The notes: generated from the sequence alone by a model not told the origin. DNA of 64,000 nucleotides from Plotosus lineatus (GCA_024760905.1 CM045733.1:20500001-20564000); one strand, 5' to 3'. Counted from the first letter of the stretch, positions 40,130 through 52,619 are shown. Translations and numbers: made by a program.

Positions 40130-40560
40130 GCATAAATCTTGCTGTTTCATACGGTGGTTCAATTGTTTTCGCACAGCAAGGTTCTGTCCCGTGTGTATGA
40201 GCCGCGACAAATGAGGGGTCTGATTATGCAAAGCTGCTTGCAAGAGATGAGCGGTGTGCAAGACTGGTATATCTGGGAGATATTTTTTCTTCGTCTGAAT
40301 GAACTGAACACACGAATGAATGCAAGGCCGAAATGAAAACCTGCTTAAAGGCACGGATAAAATAAATGGATACCGGTCAAAGGTGTGGAAAGTGGCAACC
40401 TTAAAATTCTCCCACTCACTGAGAAATGGCAGGAAGTCAACACTGCTGCAATGTGTGAAGATAATAGCTCAATATTTGAAAACCCTTGAGGAGATGATGT
40501 CATTTTATTTCATGTCAGTTTTCACTGAACGTCTTGACTAGGTTTCGGATCCATATAGCT
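40130..40560 (+). pseudogene. hAT transposase relic, ZBED5/Charlie-like
   Basis: Two overlapping frames carry a recognisable hAT core piece: SRVYE, then DWYIWEIFFLRLNELNTRM (40139-40336), continuing in another frame as MQGRNENLLKGTDKINGYRSKV and IIAQYLKTLEE (40320-40541). In ZBED5-like proteins and Charlie/Zaphod transposases these form one continuous segment between the catalytic region and the dimerisation domain. The frame change near 40325 and the missing ends show it is dead. Confidence 0.75.
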
Positions 40561-41047
40561 CAGCATCAGTTGTTGGAAAGGACAATAAACCATTGCTGAT
40601 CTACCTTTGGGCAGTTTTTGGTTGGCCACTGCTAAGGATTTCCCCATTCTGGCAAACGCAGCTATTTTGACATTGCTCCCATTTTCCACAACATATGTGT
40701 GTGAAGTGAGCTTTTCAAGCCTGACTGGATAAAAACTATAAAAACGTAAAAATAAAGAAAGAGAGACAGGCTGAGAGCTGTTGTGGATGAGCTTCGTGTG
40801 TGTCTTTCTTCGATTCCTGCGAGGATATCAGCTCTCAGTTCATACATCAGGCCCGGGTTTCACGCCAAGTAGAAATATGAAAGATTATAAAAGACTTTTT
40901 TTCTTTGTGTTTATTTGATTCCTGTTCAAGACACTTTGAGGGGAATGACTTTAGAGTTTTATATACTTGCACAGTTTCATTTTTTTTTTTTAATTTTCTG
41001 CTGGTGGTGTTCCTCGTTATATTTTCAGTAAAAAAAAAAAAGTACTA

Positions 41048-41297
41048 CTTCTTTTTTCCTTTCGGCTGTTCCCTTCAAGGGTCGCTACAGCGAATGGAAT
41101 CATCTGCCTCCATCTCACCCTGTCCTCTGCATCTTCTTCTCTTACACCAACTACCTTCATGTCCTCTTTCACCACATCCATAAATCTCCTCTTTGGTCTT
41201 CCTCTAGGCCTTCTGCCTGGTAGTTCCAACCTCAGCATCCTACTACCAATATACTCACTATCTGTCCTCTGTACATGTCCAAACCATCTCATCTAAA
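41048..41297 (-). pseudogene. RTE LINE 3' fragment
   Basis: The minus-strand frame reads [20 protein letters not shown] and [15 protein letters not shown], the extreme C-terminus of RTE ORF2, then the RTE 3' end. A 5'-truncated insertion of about 250 bp in the hAT element. Confidence 0.9.
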
Positions 41298-41340
41298 AAA
41301 AAATTTTAAAAAGTACCTCACTCAAAAAAGGTTGATAAAC

Positions 41341-41665
41341 ATAAATGTAATTAGCGTTGTGGGGAGGCTGGCACCCATCCCATCAGACTCCGGGTAAGGG
41401 CAGAGTACACCCTGGACGGCTCGCGAGGCCATCGCAGGGCAGAAACACGGCTTTGCAGCCTGCTCTTGACGAAAATCAGCAATGGTTCTTTTACAGCCTC
41501 ACACCATTGACAGTGAGCGACATGGCTGGCCTTTGATAACCCAGTTAGCTGCACTGAGGAGGGGGGGGGGGGGGCAGTGACAACCCGTTGACAGTGGGGC
41601 TTGAACCCCCAACCTCGAGATCAGTGATCCAGCACCTTTATCACCAGGCCACCAACCACTGCCCC
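41341..41665 (-). mobile_element. SINE-1, tail L, inserted beside the hAT terminus
   Basis: The duplication ggttgataaac (41330-41340) and ggttgaaaaac (41666-41676) flanks it; this site is part of the hAT right terminus. The inverted B box is gcttgaacccccaacctcga. Confidence 0.9.
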
Positions 41666-41688
41666 GGTTGAAAAACGGCAATCTATAT

Positions 41689-42402
41689 ATGCATTCAGTT
41701 GTAATGATGGATTTCCATGGTAGATATAACACTGCGTAATTATATCTAACCGATGTCTATGTTATTCTTCTCCCCATCAGTGAGGCAAAAGACTACTAGC
41801 TTAAGAAAAAAGAGCAAGAGTCCTTGTATCCTGATTTCAAGAAGCAGGGTAATTTTTCTTCCTCCTTGTTCTCTGGGATGTAGAATAAGCTCTTAGTGAC
41901 CACAAAGACCATGTTGCTAAGCAGCCTCTTAGGGTTGAGCTATTTTAATGACAGAATCTAAATCATGCTTCATTTAATTACACTTACATGGTGGAGGCAG
42001 AAACAGCTGTCAGAAATTTACTTTACAGCCTATTTTAGATGTAGAGCGCTTTTTATATTGAAACATGTCTTGAGATCCTTAAATTCTCAATTCCAGTTGC
42101 TGCATTATCATTGGATAAAAATTACGGGCAGTGAGAGTATTCAGTTCATTATGATCTGTGGACCTGTGTTATATGAAGTGTCTGTAAACATCAGTGCCTT
42201 TCGTTAGATATTTACTTTGTACTGTTTGGATTTTATAGCCATGGATAATTGCCTTTTTTATTTAGTTATAGCCCGCAGCATTTACTCATTCACCTTTAGT
42301 AATCAATGATCAGTGTTGGGGTGGATTTGGGTCATGTCCCAGAAGCATGGAGCAGAAAATAGAAATATACCCTGGATGAGTAGACAGTTAACCTCTGGGC
42401 AG

Positions 42403-42439
<37 letters not shown>

Positions 42440-42619
42440 GTCAATTTAGGGCAGCTAATCCACCTACCAGTATGTTGGAGATGAAATGGAATCATCAGTG
42501 GATGTAACTCTGCATAGACATTAATCAGATCTCAGGATCAAACCCCAGACTCTGGAAATGTGAATCATTAACATAACACATTACCAACATACTTCTATTC
42601 TTTAAGTGCTTAGGAAGCA
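41689..42619. other. Intergenic, mostly unique
   Basis: No gene. A (CA)n run lies at 42408-42437. Confidence 0.45.
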
Positions 42620-42627
42620 CATTTATA

Positions 42628-43150
42628 CAATACTTCTCAAATAGTGGAGTGTGGTATGATGCCAGGGGGGGCGTGTATGTCCCTGGGAAACATGCTTTTC
42701 TAGAATAGTGTATGAGAATTAAGTGTAATTGCACCTCCACTCCAGTAGTGGGCAGTGACGATGTCATTGTAGTGTTTTTTGCACGAGCAAAGATATGAAG
42801 TGCAGTAAACAACCCCTCAAGAAACAACACGAGAAAAAATTCTTACAAGAATGAAGAGAAAGGTGGAGAGAGGTGGAAATATTAAGACATAAATGAGTTC
42901 AATGATCTAAATAAGGATGGATTTTTTTTTATTATTTTAAATCTGAAGTTTTTCTTTATTGTAAGTTGAACTATATTTCTTTCTTTTTTGTTTTTAATGT
43001 TAATAAAGATACAATGTTATGCAGAGGTGTACTAATAACAATTTTATAGACAAGTAATATTATTTATAGTTGCTGGGGGGGGGGGGGTGGAGGCATGAAA
43101 TGTTTTTTCTTCCTAGAGGGGGCGCCACAGAAAATAATTGAAAAGCACTG
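42628..43150 (+). mobile_element. hAT element hA, third copy
   Basis: Begins caatacttctcaaatagtgg, ends aataattgaaaagcactg. The interior is collinear with 17851-18424. Flanking octamers catttata and cattaaac match only partly, so it is older than the other two. Confidence 0.85.
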
Positions 43151-43640
43151 CATTAAACAGATGTTCAACCCTTGTACCTTCCTATGTCATCCTTCCGAAC
43201 CTTCCTTTCAATTTCTTACCCATAGTCAGACAATTTGATATAAACTCCATCGGGTATGTCCTTCACACACAGAGTGTATGGATGGCAGTATGATGGGGTG
43301 TCAGGGATGGTGGAAGTCCATTATCTTCATGGCCCTTGTCACATTAGCATTACTCAAATAACATTATAGGGAATTAAGTCGCTGAGTAACCTAAGGTTGG
43401 CCTTGTAATTAAAACAACTCTCAGACTGATGGGGAAGCAATAAAATGCCTTAATTAAATTTAGAGAGACTGTGCTTTGCTCTTTGGACCCATAGTTTGCC
43501 GAATTAACACTGGCAAAGCCTATTTGTATAAACAATCCATGTCAGTCTAATTTGCATTATCTTAATGTTTATATAATTTTCCTTCATATATAAACTTTGA
43601 GAAATTGAATGTATTGTATTTGATTCGCCGTGATTAGCAT
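43151..43640. other. Intergenic, no gene seen
   Basis: AT-rich unique sequence. Confidence 0.4.
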
Positions 43641-43894
43641 GTTCTGCATTTCCGTATGGAGTTTGCATTGACTCGATGTCTTGTTTGCTTTTCCTTCAAT
43701 GTCTCTGATATCCTTCCAAAGTCCAAAGACATGCACATTAGGCTAACTGGATATTCTTGATCGACCCCAGGTACGGACGTGACTAGTTGTGTGTCTGTGA
43801 TATCCTGCAATGGTTTGGGTTGTTCAACTGTTCAGGGTGTACTTTGCCTTTACTCGGAGTTCCCTGGGATGGGCTCCAACCTCACTGTGTGCCA

Positions 43895-43928
<34 letters not shown>

Positions 43929-43945
43929 GGTTCAGAAAATGAGAT
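43641..43945 (+). mobile_element. SINE-2 (DANA-like), head lost
   Basis: Contains tccgtatggagtttgcattg, aaagtccaaagacatgcaca and the tail-L features ttcagggtgtactttgcctt. A (TAA)n run (43904-43926) sits just before atggttcagaaaatgagatg. Confidence 0.8.
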
Positions 43946-44210
43946 GAGCTATTAATTTCCATTAAAATGATCACACTCTAAATGGATGTCTATTTTGAAT
44001 GTTTGGAACCATCTTAAACTGTTGACTAATTAAAGGAATTCCTTAAGCAACAAAATAAACAATGCTCATGAGCTTTGACTCACAAATAAACTCTGCTTTA
44101 ATCAACACGTTCCATTTAATCTGTCATTCAATTTCAGTGTATTTACTGCCTTTGATAGATTTGCAAGCCAAGCGCTGTAGCATTTTTAACATGGCTACTA
44201 CATATGCAAG

Positions 44211-44520
44211 GTGGGGCTGGTGGCGTAGTGGTTAGGGTGCTGTGCTCATGATTGGGAGGTTGTGAGTTCAAATCCCACTGAGACACACTGTGCTAAGACC
44301 CTTGGGTAAGGTCTTAACCACAAGTGTGCCTCTGTTCACCCAGCAGTATAAATGGGTACCAGTAAAATATACTTGGAAGGTAACCTGTGATGGACTAGCG
44401 TCCCATCCAGAAGGAGTTGTACTCCCAGTCGCTTCACGCTATGGAAACCGCGGATAAGCACCGGCCTGATGAGCCACTATGGCTCGGTTGTAAAAAGTCC
44501 GAAGGACTTTACCTTTTACC
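44211..44520 (+). mobile_element. SINE-3, full length
   Basis: Exact 11-bp duplication acatatgcaag (44200-44210, 44521-44531). Head gtggggctggtggcgtagtg, B box tgagttcaaatcccactgag, body agcagtataaatgggtacca, end gtccgaaggactttacctttta. Clean retrotransposition copy. Confidence 0.95.
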
Positions 44521-44531
44521 ACATATGCAAG

Positions 44532-45092
44532 GGATTGTATAAACATTGTATAATTTTTTTTTTTTTTGCATTTGGCCTGGTGTAAAAGGGTTACCAGACA
44601 ATCAGGGTTATCAGGGTTATCAAAGGGTTATCAGGTGCAATAGAAAAGTGACTCACATAAATGGTAATTAATTATTAAAATCTTCTTGAATTTGTCTCAT
44701 AACATTCGCATCATCTCATTTTGGTCTCCGCGAATGTTGCAAAGTAGAGCTCTAGTGACTAGTCTCAAACTTTTCCCAAACAGTCCGCTCTTGTGAGAAG
44801 ATCACAAAGTTAACGTTTTACTGCCAAATTATTTGTGGGGGGGGTTTCCATTCGAGGAACAGCAACAAGTTGGAGACCTCAATGTGGAACTATTGAGACC
44901 TGCTAGCATCCACCATATTCTGTTCCGTATTCCATATTCTTGGTTATCTTGGCATAATTCTTGGCATTTTATTTGCAATAATTTTACATGACTAAAAAAA
45001 GGTTTGGGAACAAAAGAAAACAAAATGAGGTGGATTTACGACAATAGACTTGCTTTTTTTTCCCACCAAACATCGATAAGCAAATAACAAAT
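44532..45092. other. Intergenic, no gene seen
   Basis: Includes a small tandem gggttatcag block near 44588-44632. No coding frame. Confidence 0.4.
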
Positions 45093-45439
45093 TACAAACT
45101 GGATTCCAAAAAAGTTGAGACACTATACAAATTGTGAATAAAAACTGAATGTTATGATGTGGAAGTGCCAAATTTCAATATTTTATTCTGAATAGAACTT
45201 GGATGATAAGGTCAAAAGTTTAAACTGAGAAAATGTATCATTTAAAGGTGAAAATATGTTGATTTTTAATTTCATGGTGTTAACAAATCTCAAAAAAGTT
45301 CTGACAGGTAGCAATAAGAGGCTGGAAAAGTCAATTGCACTGATAACAAACAGCTGATTTTTTTTCAATTACCACTAATGAGGTGCATTGGCAACATGAT
45401 GGAGTATAAAAAGAGATTCTCAGAGTCGCAGTGTCTCTC

Positions 45440-46450
45440 AGAAGCAAAGATTGGGTAGAGGATCACCAATTTCCCTAATGGTGCGCAGAAAGATAGTGGA
45501 GCAATATCAGAAAGGTGTTTCCCAGAGAAAAATTGCAAAGAGTTTGAAGTTATCATCATCGACAGTGCAAAACATCATCCAATGATTCAGAGAGTCTGGA
45601 ACAATATGTGTGCGTAAGGGTCAAGACCAAAAACCATACTGGATACCTGTGATCTTCGGGTTCTTAAAAGGCACTGCACCATAAACAGGAATGCTACTGG
45701 AAGGGAAATCACAGAATGGGTTCAGCAATACTTCCAGAAACCATTGTCGGTGAATACAATCCACCGTGCCATCTGCTGTTGCCAGCTGAAACTCTACAGT
45801 ACAAAGAAGAAGCCATTTATAAACAGGACCCAGAAGCACAGGTGTTTTCTCTGGGCCAGGCGTCATTTAAAGTAGAGTGTGGCAAAGTGGAAAACTGTTC
45901 TGTGGTCAGATGAATCACGAGTCAAAGTTCTTTATGGAAAACTGGGACGCCATGTCATCCGGACTAAAGAGGACAAGTACAAACCAAGTTGTTATCAGCG
46001 CTCAGTTCATAAGCCTGCATCTGCGATGATATGGGGTTGCATGAGTGCATGTGGCATGGGCAGCTTGCACATCTGGAAAGGCATCGTCAATGCAGAAAGG
46101 TATATTCAGGTTCTAGAACAACATGTGCTCCCATCCAGACGTCGTCTCTTTCAGAGAAGACCTTGCATTTTTCAACATGATAATGCCAGATCACATGTAG
46201 CATTAAATACAAAATCATGGTTGTGTAGGAAAAGGATTCGGGTATTGAGTTGGCCTTTCACCTAAAAAGAACATTTGGCGCATCATAAAGATGAGGGTTC
46301 AAGACAGAAGGCCCAAGACAGTTGAACAGTTTGAGGCCTGTATTAGACAAGAATAGGACAGCATTCCTATTTCCAAACTTAAGAAACTTGTCTCCTCGGT
46401 CCCCAGACGTTTGCAGACTGTTGTAAGAAGAAGAGGGGACGCCTCACAGT
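45440..46450 (+). pseudogene. Tc1-like transposase pseudogene
   Basis: The start region encodes MVRRKIVEQYQKGVSQRKIA (45478 on), a helix-turn-helix-like N-terminus. The best open piece, 45879-46265, holds LWSDESRVKVLYGK (first Asp) and CIFQHDNARSHVAL (second Asp). The region of the catalytic Glu follows SWPFT but a stop comes first; downstream fragments such as QDRRPKTVEQFEA are readable in another frame. Several stops and frameshifts make it non-functional. Confidence 0.9.
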
Positions 46451-46592
46451 GGTAAAAAGGGCCTTGTCCCAAGTTTTTTGAGATTTGTTGACACCATGAA
46501 ATTTAAAATCAACATATTGTTCCCTTAAAATGATATATTTTCTCAATTTAAACTTTTGACTCTGTCATCTACGTTCTTTTCAGAACAAAATA

Positions 46593-47140
46593 CAGTGGTA
46601 CCTCACTTTACGAAAGTCTCAGAAAACAAAAAATGTAGGTTACAAAACGCATTTTCGTACATTTTTTGTCTCTGGTCACATTACGAAAGCGCCTTCTTAA
46701 AAATTCATATGCGCCATTCAAACAATGCACGAGCTACTCCCCCATCAATGACGTTCAAACATCCCGCCCCGCTGGCCTCCCATTGGCTAACAACTGAACT
46801 GTCGTTCATGTCACATTCACTCGAGTTCCATCTTGGACAGGTCCGCCTGACGCCATCTTGGACAGGGATCCTATTGGCTAGGAGGGATGATGCAGCTACC
46901 TCCCATTGCTTATTAAAGAGCCATGATGCTTTTCGTGTAAAGGACAAAGTTACTGTTGTTTTGAAGCAGAAGGAGGTCTTAAAGGGTATGCTTTTATAAT
47001 TTTAAAGGGTTTATGGGTAGTATTGGGAGCCTTGGAACGAATCGTGCGTTTTACATGCAAAATGCGGTTCAATATACAAAACATGCAGGTTAGAAAAAAG
47101 GCTTTGTAACAGATTAATTTCATAAAGTGAGATACCACTG
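46593..47140 (+). mobile_element. pgA element nested in the Tc1 inverted repeat
   Basis: TA on both sides; starts cagtggtacctcactttacg and ends cataaagtgagataccactg. Contains an inverted YY1-like motif, cgccatcttgg (46851-46861 area), and cctcccattggctaacaact. It postdates the Tc1 element. Confidence 0.93.
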
Positions 47141-47333
47141 TACTGAAATTTGGCACTTTCACATAATTGCATTCAGTTTTTATTCACAATTTGTATAGTG
47201 TCCCAACTTTTTTGGAATCCAGTTTGTATTCGCACGACCTCCTTTGTGCACCAACACATATTTAAGCCACAATATATTTGCTTGCATGTGGAACCACAAA
47301 ACATCTTGATAAGAATTTTAAAATTCAGAAAAA

Positions 47334-47606
47334 AATCAGGCCAGTGGCTCGGGCATCTGGTCAGAATGCCTCCTGGACGCTTCCCTGGTGTGGTGTTTCG
47401 GGCATGTCCAATCGGGAAGAGACCCCGGGGTCGACCTAGAACATGCTGGAGGGCCTGTCTCTCGGCTTGTCTGGGACCTCCTCGGTGTCCCTCCCGGGAG
47501 AGTTGCAGGAAGTGGGACGTCTGGACCTCTTTGCTTAGGTTGCTGCCCCTGCGACCCAACCCTGGACTTAGCGGAAGATGATGATGATGATGATGATGAT
47601 GATGAC
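47334..47606 (+). pseudogene. Second LINE family, 3' fragment with (ATG)n tail
   Basis: The frame gives QWLGHLVRMPPGRFPGVVFR and KRPRGRPRTCWRACL, then LLRLLPLRPNPG, a C-terminal signature of a LINE ORF2 abundant in teleosts and related in style to RTE ends. It terminates in (GATGAT)n. A minus-strand fragment of the same family is at 62571-62718. Confidence 0.75.
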
Positions 47607-47779
47607 AAAAAAATCTATTTGTGTCATTCGTGTTTTTATTTCTTTCATATCACCCTCAGCTGATTGCTTCGCTATAACTGTTTTTAACATTTTGCCTTTG
47701 GCGAATTCATAAAAGAAAGCCATGGATGACACGCAACAGTGACTATACACACAAATATATGGTTGAAAGTAATTATGAT

Positions 47780-48081
47780 GGTCGGCTGAAAAGTTCATAG
47801 GTACAGAGTGAAGCGAAAGCAAAGATACTTGGAAGGTTCTATACCAAGGCAAGCCAAACGCTGCAATACAAATAGTAGAAGAATGTAGACTCTTCATTCA
47901 TCCGTTCATTTTCTGTAACCGCTTAATCCTAATTAGGGTCGCAGAGAGGCTGGCACCCATCCCAGCCGACTTCGGGCGAAGGCAGAGTACACCCTGGACA
48001 GCTCGCCAGTCCATCACAGAATGTAGACGACATTTGGTCAAATTACAATGTGGTCATCCTATAAACTTTTCAGCCCACCCC
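47780..48081 (+). mobile_element. Mariner-type MITE with SINE tail inside
   Basis: Inverted ends ggtcggctgaaaagttcata and tataaacttttcagcccacc resemble mariner termini. A SINE tail-L piece at 47891-48017 is flanked by the 11-bp duplication agaatgtagac (47880-47890, 48018-48028). Removing it leaves about 165 bp. Confidence 0.75.
47891..48017 (-). mobile_element. SINE tail L, 5'-truncated insertion
   Basis: The plus strand begins tcttcattcatccgttcatt and has taaccgcttaatcctaatta and gagtacaccctggacagctc. The duplication proves that a tail-only molecule was inserted. Confidence 0.9.
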
Positions 48082-49595
48082 TGTACAGATGTATAGATCT
48101 GAGGTCATGAAGCATGCTCCAGTAATATTAGTGAATTGATTTATATGTTCAGAAACACTGTGCACTCCCCTTAATAAAAGTTTAGGACAGGATGATGGAG
48201 GGCTCTCTCAATGGACCACATTTCTTCCTGTTAAAAGCTTCAAATTTATTGTTGTGCTGTCATGATGAATTAAGCGCTCAGGCAAATTTTGCATCAAAGG
48301 CTTTTCACTCTAATCAACTGCATTGTAGCTCAGCCAACTCTGTGTCCATGCTGAGCACTTAGCATTGCTTTCTTTCTTTCCTGGCACAGAAGTCATGCTT
48401 CTTACTGGCCCTTGCATCAGCTGCACTGCTTAAAACAGTTATAACCATATCATACAGCATAATTATGTATAATAACTGCAAGTCTGTAGTTGTGGTTAAA
48501 GAAACTTTGGAATATTATTGTGGATCCTCCACGCCATATCAGCGAGAGTGTTTTATCCCACTTAGTGACAAAGTGCAATCCAATAACTAGTACAGTGCTG
48601 TTTTTGTATTGTTATACTGTTTATAGTTTTTGCTTATTAAATTGCATCGTCTCAGTAAATGTAGCAGCTCGGCAAAAATGCAAAACAGTACAAATACTTT
48701 TATTTTTGGAAGGCTCACATTGATATGTACATAATCCAAAACTAGTGGAAGTAATTTGGCTCATTTCCATCAGCTCCCACTTATCTGATTGGAAGTGAAT
48801 GATTAGCAATCGTCTGTAGTCCTGAGGATGATTGACCTGTGAAGTTGTCCGAAAAAGCGCCCGCCAGCTCAACGATGGAACATCCACTTGAATCAGGCAG
48901 AGCTATGAAGAGGCACTTTCTGAGATCTTTCAATTGCTAGGAATAGAAAACAAAGCAGTCATCAAGATCTACAGTATTGTGACACAGCATTTATAAGTTG
49001 GACAAAATAATAGATTTACTTAGGCAGACTTAGGTTTAATCAGTTTCATGTTAAAAGGTCTCCTGGCACTCACCAGCTGTTCTCTCCATGTGCCACTGTG
49101 AACGTAGTGCCATTTTCCCCATTGCTGCCACACAGCCCAACTGAGATGAGATGCCCCTTTATGGGCAATGTGCTCTCTAAATCATGACATCTCTTCAGAT
49201 CTTATATTTGAAATGGATCTGCACAGCGACTTTTCATTGGTCTAAATTCTAATCTGCTCGGTAGTATCTAAGCTGAGGAAAAGGGGGGAAAAAAAACCCC
49301 ACAGTGTAATTCATGTCATCTGTACAATTTTGTTCTGTTAGGAAAATGATTTGTTTGTTGTTCTACTTGCAGTGAGGCTCAGCTATGAAAGTGAAGCAGA
49401 CAATGCGGGGCCATCTGGAGAAACAGATCTCCTGACCTTCACAAGAGCTTTATTGTCCATCTCTAATAGCTCTGTGGGGTGCCATCGTCACTGAAGCTCA
49501 TGTTGGCTCCAGTACTTTCGCTGTTTCTCTTCTGTCACTGTGCCCTGAAATCCTGAGCACATTTTCATTCTGAGAATTGCTGTGGATGCTGCAGT
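48082..49595. other. Intergenic, unique; possible regulatory sequence
   Basis: About 1.5 kb with no transposon recognised and balanced composition, which is unusual in this window. No splice-bounded coding frame found. Confidence 0.45.
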
Positions 49596-49600
49596 ACATT

Positions 49601-49635
<35 letters not shown>

Positions 49636-49640
49636 TTTTT
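49596..49640. repeat. (TTTA)n microsatellite
   Basis: About ten TTTA units followed by poly-T. Confidence 0.95.
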
Positions 49641-50368
49641 TACCCCAAGCAGTTCACCTGCTCATTTTAATTCGAATGACTCAGCTGGTACTAGCCACCA
49701 AGTATTGCATCATCATTTGTTGTGATCCTGTGAGTATATCTGGATTTAGCTGTCCAACATCAAGGACATAAATGTCTTTGTGCTCTGAAGACATAAAAGT
49801 AGGTTGAAAAGCCATAACTTCATGGAATTAAAGAAAGAAAGAAAAAAACTGGATGAGAGATAGTCATCAATTTATGGATTATCCTTCAGTTAGTTCTGGC
49901 CTCTACTTTGTCCTTCATGTTTTCAGCCCATTCAAGTTTCATTTGTCCAGAGGAAGTCTCCTCGAGGACTGTTTCATTGCACTGTAATGCTGCAATGTTA
50001 GTTAGATTTGGGTGAAGGTGTTCTTGTGTGTCGGTCACTCTCAGGCCTGCTCTCACATCGCAAATCGAGTCATCAGCTTTCGAGAGAAATGCAAGCAAAG
50101 GCAAACAATAGGTTGTAATATGCCATGCCCCTTTGCCCGTGTGGGATGAAACTCAATTTTATTTTGCAGCCTGCTGCGTTTATTAGATGAGCAGATATCG
50201 ACGGTGGAAGTTCTCTTTGCCAATATATATAGATGGAATATGGGTAATAGGTGGATGAAAAACAAACATTGGATGCTATCCGTGCATATATTTTGCACAG
50301 CGGTGAACAGTTATAAAATACGTATGCCTTTGAAAATGAATGTTTTAATTCAAGACTGTATTACAGTA
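49641..50368. other. Intergenic, no gene seen
   Basis: Unique-looking sequence up to the pgB insertion at 50369. Confidence 0.4.
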
Positions 50369-50880
50369 CAGGGATCCCTCACTTTCCGCGGTTAATTGGG
50401 ACCGGGATCCCCCTGCGACCACCAGATTCCTTGAAGTAGGAACCCCCCACCCCTCCACCCCTCTCCCTGACTGACATATACTTACATGTATATGTGTATG
50501 TAATATCAATAAATACATATCCAATGCTATAAATGCTTATAATAACAATTAACCATTCAAAAATAATCATAAGATGTAAATAAAATATAAATACACACAC
50601 ATACAGACTCGCACACGCACTCAGATGTGCACTTCACAACAATATACTGTAACTAGTTTTGATGGGAGGTTTTGGGTTGTTTTTTGGTTTGTGTTTGTTT
50701 AGGGGCTTTGGGGTTTTTTTGCATAATCGGCCTTGTTTTTGTGGCGTTTTCCTTAACTTTTCCCCCTATGCTTCTTAATTTCCGAATTTTTTAATTCGAT
50801 GAATATTTAAAAAAAAAAATTAAAATACGCAATGCACTGAAGCCGCATGAATTGAAGCGCAAAGTAGCGGGGGGTCCCTA
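50369..50880 (+). mobile_element. pgB element, full length
   Basis: TA-flanked; starts cagggatccctcactttccg and ends aagtagcggggggtccct. Interior as in 22714-23235. Confidence 0.92.
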
Positions 50881-50999
50881 TATTTATCCGTTTCAACCAC
50901 AATCCAGCTTGTATGAATATGACTGGTGTTTGACTCTCAATCTATCAGAGAACCCGTGAGAACTATTGTAGAGAGGCGCCATGGTGTCACAAAGCGTAG

Positions 51000-51237
51000 T
51001 GTTGTCATCTTCCATCTGAATTCCAGATTCAATCCTATTGTGACATTACCTTCTGTGTGGACATTTCATTTCCTCCAGGTTTCCTCCCACCTCTTAAAAT
51101 ATGCCAGTAGCTAAATTGGATCTATTTGTGAGTGAGTGAGTGTATAAATGTGTTTGCGTGTTGCCGTGAGCTGGACTGCTTGTCCGTCCAGGGTGTGTTC
51201 CTAACTCACACTGTGTTCCTGCAATAGGAAAGAGAGT
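51000..51237 (+). mobile_element. SINE-2 remnant
   Basis: Retains tttcctccaggtttcctccc, gtgagtgagtgtataaatgt and tgtccgtccagggtgtgttc. Head and end are unclear. Confidence 0.55.
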
Positions 51238-51258
51238 CCACTGTGATCCTGACTTGAA

Positions 51259-51532
51259 TCTTCTTTTTCTTTTCCTTTCGGCTGCTCCCTTTATGGGTCG
51301 CCACAGCGAATCATCTGTCTCCATTTCACCATATCTTCTGCATCTTCTTCTATTACACCAACTACCTTCATGTCCTCCTTCACCACATCCATGAATCATC
51401 TCTTTGGTCTTCCTTGAGGCCTTCTCCCTGGTAGTTCCAACCTCAGCATCCTACTACCAATATACTCAATATCCCTCCTCTGTACATGTCCAAACCATCT
51501 CAATCTAGCCGGTCTGACTTTGTTTCCAAACC
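51259..51532 (-). pseudogene. RTE LINE 3' fragment
   Basis: The plus strand begins with inverted (AAG)n and ctttcggctgctccctttat, then the same C-terminal coding part as 13130-13360 with several substitutions. 5' truncated near 51532. Confidence 0.88.
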
Positions 51533-51654
51533 CTAGGTACTAAATGTAAGTCAGCATTAGACTAGATCTTAAAACACAGTATGTACTGCAATAAACAATG
51601 AGTACACAAGAAAACCAAGAGATTTAAAATTACACTCCATTCATATGCTCTAGG

Positions 51655-51872
51655 GTCAGTGGTGGATTACTGAGCCCAACGTCAGAGGTTCAAGCCACAC
51701 TTTCAAAGAGTTGTCACTGCTGTCCCCCCAGTGCAGCTAACTGGGTTTTCAAAGACCGACCATGTCTCACTATCTATGGTGAGAGGCATGTTAAAGAACC
51801 ATTCATTTGACTGAGATGGGCACCAGCATCCCCACGACCCTAATTAGTATTAAGCGGTTCAGAAAATGAATG
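51655..51872 (+). mobile_element. SINE-1 with internal deletion, tail L
   Basis: Head ggtcagtggtggattactga, B box gaggttcaagccacactttc, body, then a jump from aaagaaccatt to the end of tail L (ccctaattagtattaagcgg). Confidence 0.88.
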
Positions 51873-52324
51873 GTACACTCTATTGATTCCTACTAGCTGC
51901 GAGCACAGTATAAATGAAGCGCTTCTGATTCACAATGATTCCACCACAGCTCAGTTGCTTATTTTCTATTCTTGGCCCTTTCAGTCACATTTGCCCCACT
52001 TTATTTACCTCTCCACAACATTGCCTTCTCCTGAAGGAAGGCCAGTGCGAGTCAGTGTTCAGTATTTGAAATCATAGGCTGGTATGGACGCATATTTGTA
52101 TCACAAAACTTGCGGCATTCATCTCGCATTCATCATGCGATTACCATTTTTATTTGGTTTTGTTCCGGTTCATAGAATTATCTATTAGATTTTCATTAGT
52201 GCATTGGTTCGTCGATCATCTTTGGGAAAATATATTTTCCAATATGTATGCTCCCTTAAGGAAGTTTTCCTCAAAAGATTTCCTAGTTTTTAGAATATAT
52301 TTTTGCTGGATTATTGTGATATTA

Positions 52325-52530
52325 CCCCCCCAGTGCAGCAAACTATCAAAGGTTATCAAAGGCGGGCCATGTCTCTCACTGTCTATGGTGAGAGGTTCAT
52401 GTAAAAGAACCATTGTTGACTTTCGTAAAGAGTAGCTGCAAAGCAAAGCCGTCAGCGTGTTTCTGTCCCTTGCTAAAGGGCTGTGTCAGGAAGGGCATCC
52501 GATATAAAAACCTATGCCAAATCTATTTTC
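52325..52530 (+). mobile_element. SINE-1, head lost, tail R truncated
   Basis: Runs from ccccccagtgcagcaaacta to gggctgtgtcaggaagggca and aacctatgccaaat, then stops before the RTE-like terminus. The last part adjoins hAT sequence. Confidence 0.85.
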
Positions 52531-52619
52531 AATGCCACATATCACTGTGGTGCACAGCAGAGAGCCAATCCTTTCTGTACACCAGTATGCAGGCGGGTCC
52601 GATACCTTGAAACTCTAAT

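Larger units (their letters stand above)
38951..41680 (+). mobile_element. hAT transposon with transposase remains
   Basis: Left terminus cagtgtttttcaacc; the right terminus inverted reads tgccgtttttcaacc. Target duplication ctctatat (38943-38950) and atctatat (41681-41688). Three SINE-1 pieces (about 39020-39346, 39686-39872, 41341-41665) and an RTE piece (41048-41297) are inserted in it. The transposase relic lies at 40130-40560. Confidence 0.82.
45095..47226 (+). mobile_element. Second Tc1-like family, dead copy
   Basis: TA-flanked. Both ends read caaactggattccaaaaaag, and the inverted repeats extend about 210 bp, although the right one is interrupted by a pgA element at 46593-47140. Without pgA the length is about 1.58 kb. 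A degraded transposase lies inside. Confidence 0.92.
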
